Source: Hyphomonadaceae bacterium UBA4763 (GTDB taxonomy: Bacteria; Pseudomonadota; Alphaproteobacteria; Caulobacterales; Aquidulcibacteraceae). Taken from it: 64,000 nucleotides of DNA. Positions 26,648-36,282 of this stretch are shown here, one piece after another. Positions within the stretch are counted from its first letter, which is position 1, and each line of letters starts with the position of its first letter. A program made the translations under genes and the position numbers. The stretch spans positions 27,767-91,766 of the forward strand of contig DHHV01000124.1 in assembly GCA_002403455.1 (NCBI GenBank), read 5' to 3'. Below the pieces are notes generated by a model, which did no database searches, was not told the origin of the DNA, and saw only the letters and a program-made list of their open reading frames with translations.

Positions 26648-29066
26648 ATGTCATTTCATGCAAGCCGTCCGTCTTGGCGCACGGTGTTGTTGGCCAGCGT
26701 TTTCGCCGGCGTGATTGCTGCGCCCGCGCTGGCGCAGACGACGGCCGCGACGGAAGATGAAGAGCGCCGCGAAGATGTCGTGATCGTCACCGCAACCAAG
26801 CGTGAATCCAGCCTGCAAGAAGTACCGTTTTCGATCGGGGCGCTCAGCGGCGAAGATTTGCAACGGCTCGGCGCGGGGTCGATCGAAGACATCGCCCGCA
26901 ACATCGCCGGCTTTACCGTACAAAACTTAGGTCCCGGTCAAAGCCAGATCGCCATTCGCGGGGTAGCCGCCGGCCAAATCGTCCGTGACCAACCAGGCGT
27001 GAAAGAACAAGTCGGCGTCTATTTGGACGAATCGGCGACGTCCTTGTCGCTGTTCACGCCGGATTTTGATCTCTTCGACCTCAACCGCGTGGAGGTCCTG
27101 CGCGGACCGCAAGGCACGTTGTTCGGCGCCGGATCGATCGGCGGCACGGTGCGCTACATCACCAATCAGCCGGATTTGAAAGAATTTGGCGGCCATGCCG
27201 AAGTCGGCTTTCAAGCCGTGGAAGACGGCAATCTCGGCGGCTCCATCAAGGTGGCGGCCAATGCGCCCATCGTCGAGGACCACCTCGCGGTGCGCGTTGC
27301 GGCTTATTTCACGCGATATCCGGGCTTTATTGATGCGCTGCGTGAAAACGCGCCGGTCGCCAACGACGTCAATGACGGCCAACGCTTTGGCGTTCGCGCC
27401 GCCGCGACATGGGCGCCAACCTCGAATATTACGATCACCCCGCGGATCGTTTATCAGGCGGATCGTTTATCAGGAAGTCGACACCAACGGCTTTAACCGC
27501 GAAGAAGTCTTTAACCTATTCGCCAATCCGAACACCACCACACGCCCGCCGGTCACCTTCAGCGATCGCCAGCAATTCTTGCTGCTGGAAGAAGCGTTCC
27601 GCGACCGCACTATCCTCGCCGACATCGTCAGCGTGTTCAACTTCGGCCCGGCCGATCTCACCTTGGTGTCGAGCTATATCGACCGGGCGATTTTGGTCAG
27701 CCGCGACGCCAGCGCCCTGACCGGTTCGGTGTCGGTGGATTTGGGCTTTCCAGACGCTGCCGTATTGTTGCCGTCGAATTTGATCGACGAGACCGATTTT
27801 AGCCAATTCAGCCAAGAAGTGCGCTTGAGCTCGGCCGAGGACGGCCGTTTCCAATGGGTCGTTGGCGGCTTTTTCACTGTCTCGGATCGCGATTACACGC
27901 AAGTTTTGCCAACGCCCGGCTTTGACGCCTTCACCGATCTGGTGTTGGGCGCCGGCACCTCGGCCGCCGTCGCCAATGGCTTTGGCGCTGACAGCCCCTT
28001 CAACTCGGTGTTGCCGTTCGATAACCGTCAATTCGCGTTCTTCGGCGAAGCAAGCTATGATATCACCGAGCGGCTTACCTTCACGGCCGGCGGGCGTTAT
28101 TACAATTTTGACGAAGAACGTTTGATCACCACTGGCGGTCTATTTGCCAATGGCGATACGTTGCAATTTGACGAGACCTCGTCGAGCGGTTTTACCCCAC
28201 GTTTCTTGATCAGCTATGATCTCAACGATAATCTGACGTTGAACCTGCAAGCATCGCGCGGTTTCCGGTTGGGCGGCGTCAACGACCCGCTGAACACGCC
28301 CTTGTGTAACCCCATCGATTTGCAAATCTTCGGCGGTTTCCAAGATTTCGATGATGAAACCTTGTGGAACTTCGAAGGCGGCGTGAAAAGCCAATTCGGC
28401 CCCTTCACTTTTAATTCGGCGGTCTTTTACACTGATATCAGCAATCTACAGGTAACGCTCGACGCCGGGTCGTGTTCTTCGCGCATCACCTTTAACGTGC
28501 CGCAAGCGCGCACCATCGGTGGCGAGTTTGAACTGGCGGTCACGCCGTTCCAAGGACTGGACGTGTCGATTGCTGGTACGGTCCAGGACGCCGAATTCCG
28601 GTCGGACGTGGTCGACAGCACCGGCGCCATCATTGGCGGTATTGCCGACGGCAATCGCCTGCCGACCGTACCGAATTTGCAAATCAGCTTTAACGCGTTC
28701 TATTCCTGGCGGATTAGCGAAGACGCCGAAGCCTTCTTTGGCGGGTCGTTCCAGCATATCGGCACGCGCTTCACTCAGCCAAGCGACCAATTACCTGGCG
28801 CGGGCGTGTTTGTGTCGAATCTTCCCTTTGGCGGCGCCACCGGATTTGTTCCGACGGTGATCGACCTAGAGCTCGATTCCTATCAAATCGTCAATGTAAG
28901 CGCCGGTATTGACTTTGACACCTGGTCGGTCTCCGCCTTCATCAACAACGCCAATGACGAGAACGCGCAACTTTCGTTCGACCGCGAACGCGGCGGCCGC
29001 GCGCGGTTAGGCTTCCACACCAACCAGCCGCGCACTTTCGGCATCAACGTGCGCAAACGGTTCTAA
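26648..29066 (+). pseudogene. TonB-dependent receptor gene interrupted by a 16 bp tandem duplication
   Basis: The N-terminal half (26648-27496) encodes a signal peptide ending APALAQT, a TonB box-like segment (EDVVIVTATKRESSLQEVP) and the plug domain with RGPQGTLFGAGSIGGTVRYIT. The rest, in the +1 frame from about 27474 to 29066, encodes the barrel, ending FGINVRKRF. The shift is caused by an exact repeat of a 16 nt unit at 27442-27457 and 27458-27473. Removing one copy restores an uninterrupted 800-codon gene (2403 nt with stop). As sequenced, translation stops at 27496 shortly after the duplication. The start ATG 26648 has GAGAGG upstream. It could be a real mutation, a reversible switch or an assembly artefact. 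The ligand is unknown; the receptor type is common in Caulobacterales and Sphingomonadales. Confidence 0.9.
27442..27473 (+). repeat. exact 2 x 16 bp tandem duplication inside the TonB receptor
   Basis: The unit GCGGATCGTTTATCAG occurs twice head to tail with no mismatch. Sixteen is not a multiple of three, so the duplication shifts the frame. With one unit, the reading is ...TPRIVYQEVDTNG..., continuous across the two halves. Confidence 0.97.
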
Positions 29067-29098
29067 GTCACCCGGGAGGGCGAAAGCGGGGGAGTGCG

Positions 29099-29137
29099 GG
29101 CGGCGGATCAGGTGCAGACCGGTCCGCCGCCTTTTTA
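29099..29137 (+). terminator. intrinsic terminator after the TonB receptor gene
   Basis: GGCGGCGGA (29099-29107) pairs perfectly with TCCGCCGCC (29123-29131), a 9 bp GC-rich stem with a 15 nt loop, followed directly by TTTTTA. This is a classic rho-independent terminator for the plus-strand receptor transcript, 33 nt after its stop. Its end abuts the 3' end of the convergent selO gene. Confidence 0.85.
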
Positions 29138-30556
29138 TACCTGATCCGGGAAATAGGCGCGCCTTTTCATCTCAATGGCGTCCAGTTTAGCTTCAAACAA
29201 AGACCAATCATCGCGTTCGGCGATTGCCGACCAGATCGCTTCGATTTCATCGATCAACAAGGTTTCCGGCCTTGCTTGCTGAAAATAAGATTGCGCTATA
29301 TTTGCCGATACTGGCGGGGAGCGCCGTTCGATCTCGGCTCGGATCGGCAAGAAATCCGCCAATCGATATAAATCCGCCGCGGGCCCCGCCAAGGCGCGCG
29401 CAGCGCTTGCCTCACCGCCACGCCAATCGAAAAAGAATTGTTCCCATTTGATCGGATGGGCCGTCATCCAGGCAAATAAATCACCAAGAAACGCCGCGTC
29501 GACCTCTAATTCATTTGCAACGAGACCCAATCGATCGAAGACTGCGTCGCGCAGACCCTGCTGATACAATTGTGGAAACGCTTCCAACGCCGGCGCCAAC
29601 ATCGCGCGCGTCGCCACCGGCTCTAGGGCAACCGCCAACGCGGCAAAATTCCAGCCCATGGCTTGCGGCTGGCGGCCAAAAGCATAAAGACCGGTCTGGT
29701 CAAAATAAGCGGCCGTGAATAAAGGATCAGAGTGCGGCAAGAACCGGTAAGGACCGTAATCGAAACTCTCTCCCGTTATATTGATGTTGTCGGTATTCAG
29801 CACGCCATGCACAAATCCGGCAGTCATCCATTGCCCGGTGAGCCTGGAATTGGCGGCGATCGTTGCGCGTAACAAAGCGACTGGCTGTTCTTCTTCGGGC
29901 GCCGTCACTATTTCCGGGTAATAAAGCGCGCCAATATGGGCGATCAGTTGGCGAATATTGTCCGTCGCCCCAAAATAGGCGTGGCGTTGGAAGGTCCCGA
30001 ACCGGATATGGCTATGGCATAACCTGACCAAGATCGCGCTGCGGGTCGGGGATGGCTCGTCATTGCGGTGAAGTTTCTCGCCGGTTTCAATCAAACTCAA
30101 AGATTTTGAGGTATTGACGCCATTGGCCTCCAGCATGGCGGTCGCCAGGACCTCTCGCACGCCGCCCTTCAAGGTCAAACGCCCATCGCCGCTGCGCGAA
30201 TAAGGCGTTTGACCTGACCCCTTTGTGCCCAAATCAAGCAGGCGGCCGTCTTGACCGCGCATCTGCGCATACAGAAAGCCACGACCGTCGCCAATATTGG
30301 GGTTGTAGCTGCGAAATTGATGGCCGTGATAGCGCATGGCGCGCGGCGGCGCCTGGCCCGGTAAACCGCTCAACCGCCCAAACGCCGCCAGCCATTCTGG
30401 CTGGTCAAGGCTCTGTAATCCAACGGTTTTTGCGGCCCGGTCATTGCGAAAGCGCAGCAGGGTTTGCGGGAAATCGGCAGGCGCGACCACGTCGGAGAAG
30501 TCATCGCCCAATGCGGCGAAATGCGGCTCCGGGCGGTAATCAGAGAAAACAGGCAT
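29135..30556 (-). CDS. selO: protein adenylyltransferase SelO (YdiU/UPF0061 family)
   Basis: A 473-residue pseudokinase-fold enzyme; SelO transfers AMP from ATP to Ser/Thr/Tyr residues of proteins in redox homeostasis. Family marks: GDGRGFLYAQM, DLGTKGSGQTPYSRSGDGRLTLKGGVREVL, the HSHIRFGTFQRHA segment and MTAGFVHGVLNTDNINITGESFDYGPYRF with the metal-binding Asn/Asp. It is at the short end of the family, which is often 480-500 residues or more. No C-terminal selenocysteine or Cys-x-x-Cys-like tail is seen; the end is KRRAYFPDQV. Single gene, divergent from nothing and co-directional with the serine hydrolase upstream (51 bp gap). Confidence 0.93.
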   Translation of the reverse strand: MPVFSDYRPEPHFAALGDDFSDVVAPADFPQTLLRFRNDRAAKTVGLQSLDQPEWLAAFGRLSGLPGQAPPRAMRYHGHQFRSYNPNIGDGRGFLYAQMRGQDGRLLDLGTKGSGQTPYSRSGDGRLTLKGGVREVLATAMLEANGVNTSKSLSLIETGEKLHRNDEPSPTRSAILVRLCHSHIRFGTFQRHAYFGATDNIRQLIAHIGALYYPEIVTAPEEEQPVALLRATIAANSRLTGQWMTAGFVHGVLNTDNINITGESFDYGPYRFLPHSDPLFTAAYFDQTGLYAFGRQPQAMGWNFAALAVALEPVATRAMLAPALEAFPQLYQQGLRDAVFDRLGLVANELEVDAAFLGDLFAWMTAHPIKWEQFFFDWRGGEASAARALAGPAADLYRLADFLPIRAEIERRSPPVSANIAQSYFQQARPETLLIDEIEAIWSAIAERDDWSLFEAKLDAIEMKRRAYFPDQV

Positions 30557-30607
30557 TTTGCCGAGATAGACTGCGCTGCGCGCGCGGCCAAGCCGGCAAG
30601 AGCAATG

Positions 30608-32575
30608 TCAAAACTGCATCCCGAGCAAATTGAACTGCGCCAGCAGGCCGGCGCCGCTGATGACGCTCAGGCTCGCCGCTAACGCCCTGATTTTGCGCAG
30701 AATCGGCCATTTTCCCCGCCAAAGCGACCAAAGGGTGCAGCCAAAAGCCGCAACGCCCGCGACCAGCGCGCCCCAGGCGGCGATCGCCGCCGTCGGCAGG
30801 CCCATCCCCGGCCATTTGTAAATGAAATCAGCGCCTTGCGCGGTCGCCTCCGCGATGCCGAGACCCAAACAACCAAAACTCGCCAGGATCAGCAATGCCG
30901 CCGCGCAGCCGGCTAGACCGGCCGTCCGGTCGGAAAGGGTCGATTGCTGGCGCTGGATCAGTCGGTTTATCCCTCCTAAAAGCGAAAACGCCGCAATCGC
31001 GCCAACCGCACCAAACACACCCAAAGCGAATATCGGGCCTTCCAGCGGGCCCAATTTCCGCGCGTCCATGGTCCCCGAGGGGTGAATCAAGCCGACAATC
31101 TTGCCATTTTCCTCCAAAAACCGAACGGTCTGTCCGGTATTCTCGGCCCGAAACACGAGGCGATCGGCGGTCGGATTTAACGTTTTAAAGCCGCTTTGGC
31201 CCATCGCCGCATAGATTGCGCCATTCGGGGCCGGGGCGATCGCCAGCGCGGTAAAGGCGCCGATCAGCGCTTCGGGGCGGGTAAAATTGCGTCGCAAAGG
31301 CTGATAAAGACCGACAAAAGGCGTCAGATTGGGGGGATTGTCGGTCGCTTTCGGAGCCGAAATGGGCGCCAGAACCGGCCTTTGGGTGAGCTTTTCGACG
31401 ATCAGACCAGGCAGTCGCGCCGTCAAATCCGCGCCCGTCGGGCGATTTGTTGAGACAAAAACCCCCAGATTGAGGCGCGGAACCAGCACCATATTGGACT
31501 GAAATTGCGTCGTTCCGCCGGAATGATCAACGCCAATCTGGTCATTTGGCAGCCCATAGAGCAAGAATCCGTCGCGCAAACCGGGCAAATCGGCGCGCGA
31601 AACCGCCGCCAAGCGCGCGCGAAGCGCGGCCGGAACGATGTTTTCGGGGCTTGAATCGGGCGCCAACAGCGCCCGCATCCAGCGCGCCATGTCGGCGGCG
31701 CTGGCGGAAGCCGCCCCCGCGCCGGCAATATCGGTGATGAATTCGATGCTTTTGGCCGTATTTGGCGGCGTATTGGCGTATCCTTGCGCGATCTGAGCGG
31801 CTTTTTTGGGCGAAATCGGCGCCGGAAGCCCGCTTTTTTGCGCCAAATCGGGGTCATAAGGCTCCCGAAACGAGGCGTTTTGCATGCTTAAAGGCACAAA
31901 AAAATGCGTTTCAGCGACGCTTGGCCAGTCCGTTTGCCGCTTTTCGGCAATGATCGCCGCCGCCAAGGCGGCGCCATAATTCGAATAAGCAGTTCCAACG
32001 CCCGGATCGCGCACCAAAGCGGGGCGAAATTGCGCCAAATAAGCGCGCGGACCGCGCAAATCCTCCGGCTTTTCGCGAAATAAATGCCCAAAGGTCCAGT
32101 CTTCAAAGCCGGCGCGATGGTCCATCAGATCGGCAATGGTGATTTCGCGCGCGCCGGAACGCGGGCTTATTTGCAAATCTGCGGGTAAATGCGCGTTGAT
32201 CGGGTCGGAGAACGCCAAAATTCCGTCGGCTTCCAGCTGCGCCAATGCGGCCCAAACAAAGGTTTTCGAGATCGATCCGATCCGAAACATGGAGGTTTCG
32301 GGGTCTACGCCGCGTTGGTCTTCACCCGCAATTCCATAACCACGAAGAATGGTTTGATCGCCGCGGATCACCGCCAAGGTCACGCCGGGAATCTCATCGC
32401 GCTGCATCGCAGCAGCGACAACGCCGTCAATAAAGGTAATCAAATCATCGGCTTGCGAGGTAATTGCTGCGGACGGACGCTCCGCCAACAATAATTGCGC
32501 CTGCGCGCCAAGCGTTGGAAGCAAGGCGAAGCCGATGCACAAACACGCCAGAACGCCGCGCCATCTCCGCCACAT
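30608..32575 (-). CDS. class C beta-lactamase-like serine hydrolase with C-terminal membrane helices
   Basis: A 655-residue serine hydrolase of the beta-lactamase/penicillin-binding family (peptidase S12-like). The signal peptide ends LGAQAQ. The catalytic SxxK is GSISKTF near residue 99, the YxN-equivalent is AYSNYGAAL near 195-203, and the third box is VDHSGG. A C-terminal region (about residues 480-655) contains four hydrophobic helices, so the enzyme is tethered to the membrane, with the catalytic domain presumably outside. Such enzymes include esterases and D-aminopeptidases; beta-lactamase activity cannot be assumed. Co-directional with selO. Confidence 0.9.
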   Translation of the reverse strand: MWRRWRGVLACLCIGFALLPTLGAQAQLLLAERPSAAITSQADDLITFIDGVVAAAMQRDEIPGVTLAVIRGDQTILRGYGIAGEDQRGVDPETSMFRIGSISKTFVWAALAQLEADGILAFSDPINAHLPADLQISPRSGAREITIADLMDHRAGFEDWTFGHLFREKPEDLRGPRAYLAQFRPALVRDPGVGTAYSNYGAALAAAIIAEKRQTDWPSVAETHFFVPLSMQNASFREPYDPDLAQKSGLPAPISPKKAAQIAQGYANTPPNTAKSIEFITDIAGAGAASASAADMARWMRALLAPDSSPENIVPAALRARLAAVSRADLPGLRDGFLLYGLPNDQIGVDHSGGTTQFQSNMVLVPRLNLGVFVSTNRPTGADLTARLPGLIVEKLTQRPVLAPISAPKATDNPPNLTPFVGLYQPLRRNFTRPEALIGAFTALAIAPAPNGAIYAAMGQSGFKTLNPTADRLVFRAENTGQTVRFLEENGKIVGLIHPSGTMDARKLGPLEGPIFALGVFGAVGAIAAFSLLGGINRLIQRQQSTLSDRTAGLAGCAAALLILASFGCLGLGIAEATAQGADFIYKWPGMGLPTAAIAAWGALVAGVAAFGCTLWSLWRGKWPILRKIRALAASLSVISGAGLLAQFNLLGMQF

Positions 32576-32753
32576 CTCGAACTTCCTCCGTCTCCAAGTC
32601 GCGCATTTTAATTAGCAATTTAGCTAAATCAAGACGTTTCACGGGCAAACACAAGCGTCGGCGTGCGACCAAATTTATTCTTGCCAGACAGGGAAATCAC
32701 GCTACCGTCATGCTGCGGCGCAAGAAGCGGCGTGGAGATTCCCGCAATTTCTT

Positions 32754-33425
32754 GTGGTGGGGACGATCAACGATTTGAGTAGAAAAATCTCAAGTAATTG
32801 GGTGCTTTACGGCGGCGCGGCGCTGATCGCGGCGCTGGCGGTGGCCGGGTTTGCGGTTTACCAGCAGATCGGGCGCGTGTCGTCTGGCGGCGCACTTGCG
32901 GCTTGTGGCGCCCGGGCTTTTGACGAAATCGGCGGACCGATCGATTTAATCGATGAAACCGGCGCGGCCGTCACGCAGGCAAGTTTTTCGGACAAGCCGA
33001 CCCTTGTTTATTTCGGCTTTACTCAATGCCCGGATGTGTGCCCCCTGACGCTACAGACCCTTGGCGAAGCTTTTCGGCTCGGGCCGTTTTCGGCCGACGA
33101 CCTCAATAGTGTGTTGATTTCATTGGATCCTGAGCGCGACACGCCGGCTGCGATGGCGCTCTATGTCGCTTCGAACGGCTTCCCGCCGGGCCTGAAAGGC
33201 CTAACCGGCGCGCCCGACGCCATCGATGCGGCGGCGAAAGCGTTCAAGATTTACCACCAAAGGGTCGATACGCCCGACAGCGCGGCGGCCTATTCCATCG
33301 ACCATTCGTCGATCCTTTATGTGATGGATCGCAATTGGAAGTTGTTAACCTTTTTTCCGGACAGTGAAGAGCCGCAGGCGATTGCCAATTGCCTGCGACA
33401 CATTGTCGATAAGGCGCAAGCATGA
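32754..33425 (+). CDS. SCO1/SenC-family copper chaperone
   Basis: A 223-residue membrane-anchored thioredoxin-fold protein for assembly of the CuA site of cytochrome c oxidase. One N-terminal transmembrane helix (about residues 18-38) precedes the periplasmic domain. The copper ligands are FGFTQCPDVCP (CxxxC) and the distal His in YSIDHSSILYVMD. The start is GTG 32754; a GTG at 32757 is also possible. No cytochrome oxidase genes are nearby. It is divergent from the serine hydrolase across a 178 bp gap that contains the palindrome ATTTAGCTAAAT. Confidence 0.9.
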   Translation: MVGTINDLSRKISSNWVLYGGAALIAALAVAGFAVYQQIGRVSSGGALAACGARAFDEIGGPIDLIDETGAAVTQASFSDKPTLVYFGFTQCPDVCPLTLQTLGEAFRLGPFSADDLNSVLISLDPERDTPAAMALYVASNGFPPGLKGLTGAPDAIDAAAKAFKIYHQRVDTPDSAAAYSIDHSSILYVMDRNWKLLTFFPDSEEPQAIANCLRHIVDKAQA

Positions 33426-33473
33426 TCGGGCATTCGCCGATCGCGCTGTCGCCCGCCAGCAAGGGGATCGGCC

Positions 33474-34751
33474 ATGCTGTATACGTTGTATGAACTCAAC
33501 CGCGCCGCGCAGGCGCCGCTTCGGCAAATGGCGCGGTGGCAGAAGGAAGCGTTCCGCTCTCCGGCCAATCCATTGACCGGCACGGCGATCGGGCGGACGG
33601 CCGTTGCGGCGGCGGATTTATTTGAGTCGATTACGCGTCATTACGCCAAGCCAGAATGGCGTATTAACTCGACCAAGGTCGCCGAATTGGACGTGCCGGT
33701 GACGCCGCGGATCGCCGCGCGCAAAACCTGGTGGCAGATGGTGCATTTTGAGCGCAATAACGCCGCTTTATTGGCGGCGCGCGCCAAGGCCCGTCGGGCG
33801 GAACCGGACCCGGCTGTGCTGATTGTTGCGCCCTTATCAGGTCATTACGCAACCTTGCTGCGCAATACGGTCGAGACATTTCTTCCTGATCACGAGGTTT
33901 ACATTACCGATTGGGTCGATGCGCGTGCGGTTCCGCTCTACGAAGGCCGCTTTGACCTCAATGATTATGTCGATGCGGTGATCGACATGCTGCGCCTGAT
34001 CGGGCCGCGCGCCCATGTCGTGGCGGTTTGTCAGCCGGGGCCGGCAGTGTTGGCGGCCGCGGCGCTGTTGTCGGAGGCCAAGGATCCGGCCCGCCCGGCG
34101 ACCATGACGATCATGGGCTCGCCGATCGACACGCGCCGCTCGCCGACCGTGCCGAACGTTTTGGCCAAAGAGCGCCCACTCGATTGGTTCGAAAAGAACC
34201 TCGTCCACACCTTGCCGCCGCCTTATCCGGGCGCGTTGCGTCGAGTTTATCCCGGCTTCGTGCAATTGGCGAGCTTCATGAACATGAATTGGGAGCGCCA
34301 TGTCGATGCGCATTGGAGCTTCTTCGAGCATTTGGTCGAAGGCGACGACGATCCGATCGATAAACATCGCGAGTTTTACGACGAGTATCTAAGCGTTCTG
34401 GATTTGACGGCGGAGTTTTACCTGCAAACCGTCCAAGAAGTGTTCCAGGAACATTTGCTTGCCATCGGCCAAATGCGTCATCGCGGGCATGTGGTGAACC
34501 CCGCCGCCATCGAAGACATCGCTTTGATGACGGTCGAGGGCGAAAAGGACGACATTTCCGGCATTGGTCAGACCCAGGCCGCGCATGATTTATGCGTCAA
34601 CCTGCCAAAATCGATGCAATTGGATCATATCCAGCTCGGCGCCGGCCATTATGGCGTGTTCTCCGGTTCGCGCTTTCGCCGCGAAGTCTATCCAAAGATC
34701 CGGGATTTTATCACGCGCTTTGACCAGCGCTTGGCGCAAGCGGCCGAATAA
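33474..34751 (+). CDS. phaZ: intracellular polyhydroxyalkanoate depolymerase
   Basis: A 425-residue alpha/beta-hydrolase of the intracellular PHB/PHA depolymerase family, which degrades storage granules. The family N-terminus MLYTLYELNRAAQAPLRQMARW is complete. The nucleophile region is VAVCQPGPAVLAAAALL, a Cys-type lipase-like box used by this family. Other marks are TIMGSPIDTRRSPTVPN and the C-terminal HYGVFSGSRFRREVYPKIRDFI with the catalytic His. AAGGGG lies 8 nt before ATG 33474. Together with the thiolase further downstream it indicates PHA metabolism. Confidence 0.95.
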   Translation: MLYTLYELNRAAQAPLRQMARWQKEAFRSPANPLTGTAIGRTAVAAADLFESITRHYAKPEWRINSTKVAELDVPVTPRIAARKTWWQMVHFERNNAALLAARAKARRAEPDPAVLIVAPLSGHYATLLRNTVETFLPDHEVYITDWVDARAVPLYEGRFDLNDYVDAVIDMLRLIGPRAHVVAVCQPGPAVLAAAALLSEAKDPARPATMTIMGSPIDTRRSPTVPNVLAKERPLDWFEKNLVHTLPPPYPGALRRVYPGFVQLASFMNMNWERHVDAHWSFFEHLVEGDDDPIDKHREFYDEYLSVLDLTAEFYLQTVQEVFQEHLLAIGQMRHRGHVVNPAAIEDIALMTVEGEKDDISGIGQTQAAHDLCVNLPKSMQLDHIQLGAGHYGVFSGSRFRREVYPKIRDFITRFDQRLAQAAE

Positions 34752-34777
34752 CAACGTCCCCAGCAGAGCAAGATCCG

Positions 34778-35125
34778 ATGAACGTCACGCTTTGGCACAA
34801 TCCCGGTTGCGGCTCATCAAAAAATGCGCTCGATTATTTGCGCGATAAAGGCATTGAGCCGACAATTTACCTGTATTTGAAAGAAAAACCCGATGCAGCG
34901 GTGTTGACGCAAATTTTGACGCAACTGAAAGCCAAGCCTTCGGACATTTTGCGCCCGAAAGAAAAGCTCGGCGAGGATTTGGGTCTTTATGCCGAAGGCG
35001 TCCCAGAAGAAACCATCTTGGCGGCAATGGCGGCCAATGCAAAATTGATCCAGCGCCCCGTCGCGATTACCGACAAGGGCGCGGTGATCGCCCGGCCCAA
35101 AACCAAAATCGATGAGATTTTATAA
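34778..35125 (+). CDS. short ArsC/Spx-like arsenate reductase family protein
   Basis: A 115-residue protein of the ArsC/YffB/Spx thioredoxin-fold superfamily. The N-terminal WHNPGCGSSKNALDYLRDKG carries the Cys of the active site; IQRPVAITDKGAVIARPK supplies the conserved Arg of the Arg-Pro loop. It is shorter than the ArsC at 18236 (143 residues) and is not linked to an arsenic gene here, so arsenate reduction is uncertain. Located 26 nt after phaZ on the same strand. Confidence 0.85.
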   Translation: MNVTLWHNPGCGSSKNALDYLRDKGIEPTIYLYLKEKPDAAVLTQILTQLKAKPSDILRPKEKLGEDLGLYAEGVPEETILAAMAANAKLIQRPVAITDKGAVIARPKTKIDEIL

Positions 35126-35158
35126 CCGCTTGGCGAACGATCCATTCGCAGACCGCCG

Positions 35159-36280
35159 ATGGATCTAAAACCGCCACAAGACCCCTTTGGCCGCAATGTC
35201 TATTGCATTGGCGGCTTGCCAATCGATTGCATCGACATGGCTGCGGCGTCTGCGCGCGTTCGTGCCGCCATGCGCGCGCGCGAACGCTTGTTTCTCAGCA
35301 CGCCGAATTTGAATTTCCTAGCCAACAGTCTTTCCAATCCGGCTTTTCGCGCTTCGGTCTTGCATTCAGACCTCGTGGTCGCCGATGGCGCGCCATTGGT
35401 CATGCTGGGTCGTTTGCTGGGCGCGCCTTTGCCCGAACGCGTCGCGGGGTCCGATCTGATCGAGCGGGTCGCCGCCGATTTGCAGGCGGAAAACGCGCTC
35501 GCCAAGGTGTTTTTGTTCGGCGGACGCAGCGGCGTTGGCGCGCGAGCCCATGAAAAGCTGAAAGACGCCGCAACCGGATTGCGCAGCGTCGGCTTCCTCA
35601 ATCCCGGCTTTGGCGATGTGGCGACGATGAGCAAGCCGTCGATCATCGAGACGATCAACGCCAGCGGCGCAGATTTTCTTCTGGTCGCGCTCGGCGCCGA
35701 AAAGGGCCAAGCTTGGATCATGGCCAATCGCCATGCCTTGACCATTCCGGTGCTGTCGCATTTAGGCGCGGTGATCGATTTTTGGGCGGGCTCAATCGCG
35801 CGGGCACCAAAAGGTTTGCAACGCAGCGGGTTTGAATGGGCCTGGCGCATCGCGCAGGAACCGGCTTTGTGGCGGCGCTATTGGCGAGATTTTTGGAAAA
35901 TCGCGCCGCAATTGGCGACGCATTTTTTGCCCTGGCGTCGGGATCGCCTCGAGGGTCTGAAGGAACTGGCGCCGGTCGCCTTAGCGCTGGAGACCGCCGG
36001 CGCGGGCGCGCGGCTTTATGGACGCGGGGCGATCGGGGCGGCGGCGCTTGGCCAATGGCGAGATTTGGCGCGGCGGGCGTTACCGATCAACGGCCCGTTG
36101 AGCATCGATTTGCGCGAGATCAGCTTTGTCGACCTCGACATTCAAGCGCAGATCTTGCTGCTCGCGGCGGCCCGGGCCGACCGCCAAGCAACAACGCAAT
36201 TGGCGAACGTGTCGCCAGCCTTACGCAGGCAATTAACCCATAGCGGTTTTTGGGCGGCGATGCACGCCGCCGCTTTATGA
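35159..36280 (+). CDS. WecG/TagA/CpsF glycosyltransferase fused to a STAS-like domain
   Basis: A 373-residue protein with two parts. Residues about 1-245 are a WecG/TagA/CpsF-type glycosyltransferase: STPNLNFLANSLSN, VVADGAPLVMLGRLLG, FLFGGRSGVG, and LLVALGAEKGQAWIMANRH, with VIDFWAGSIARAPKGLQRSGFEW. These enzymes transfer N-acetylmannosamine or a related sugar to a lipid-linked acceptor in polysaccharide synthesis. Residues about 270-373 look like a STAS domain: LSIDLREISFVDLDIQAQILL, with ATTQLANVSPALRRQL. The fusion suggests regulated polysaccharide or holdfast-type synthesis. No other polysaccharide genes are adjacent. Confidence 0.85.
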   Translation: MDLKPPQDPFGRNVYCIGGLPIDCIDMAAASARVRAAMRARERLFLSTPNLNFLANSLSNPAFRASVLHSDLVVADGAPLVMLGRLLGAPLPERVAGSDLIERVAADLQAENALAKVFLFGGRSGVGARAHEKLKDAATGLRSVGFLNPGFGDVATMSKPSIIETINASGADFLLVALGAEKGQAWIMANRHALTIPVLSHLGAVIDFWAGSIARAPKGLQRSGFEWAWRIAQEPALWRRYWRDFWKIAPQLATHFLPWRRDRLEGLKELAPVALALETAGAGARLYGRGAIGAAALGQWRDLARRALPINGPLSIDLREISFVDLDIQAQILLLAAARADRQATTQLANVSPALRRQLTHSGFWAAMHAAAL

Positions 36281-36282
36281 AC

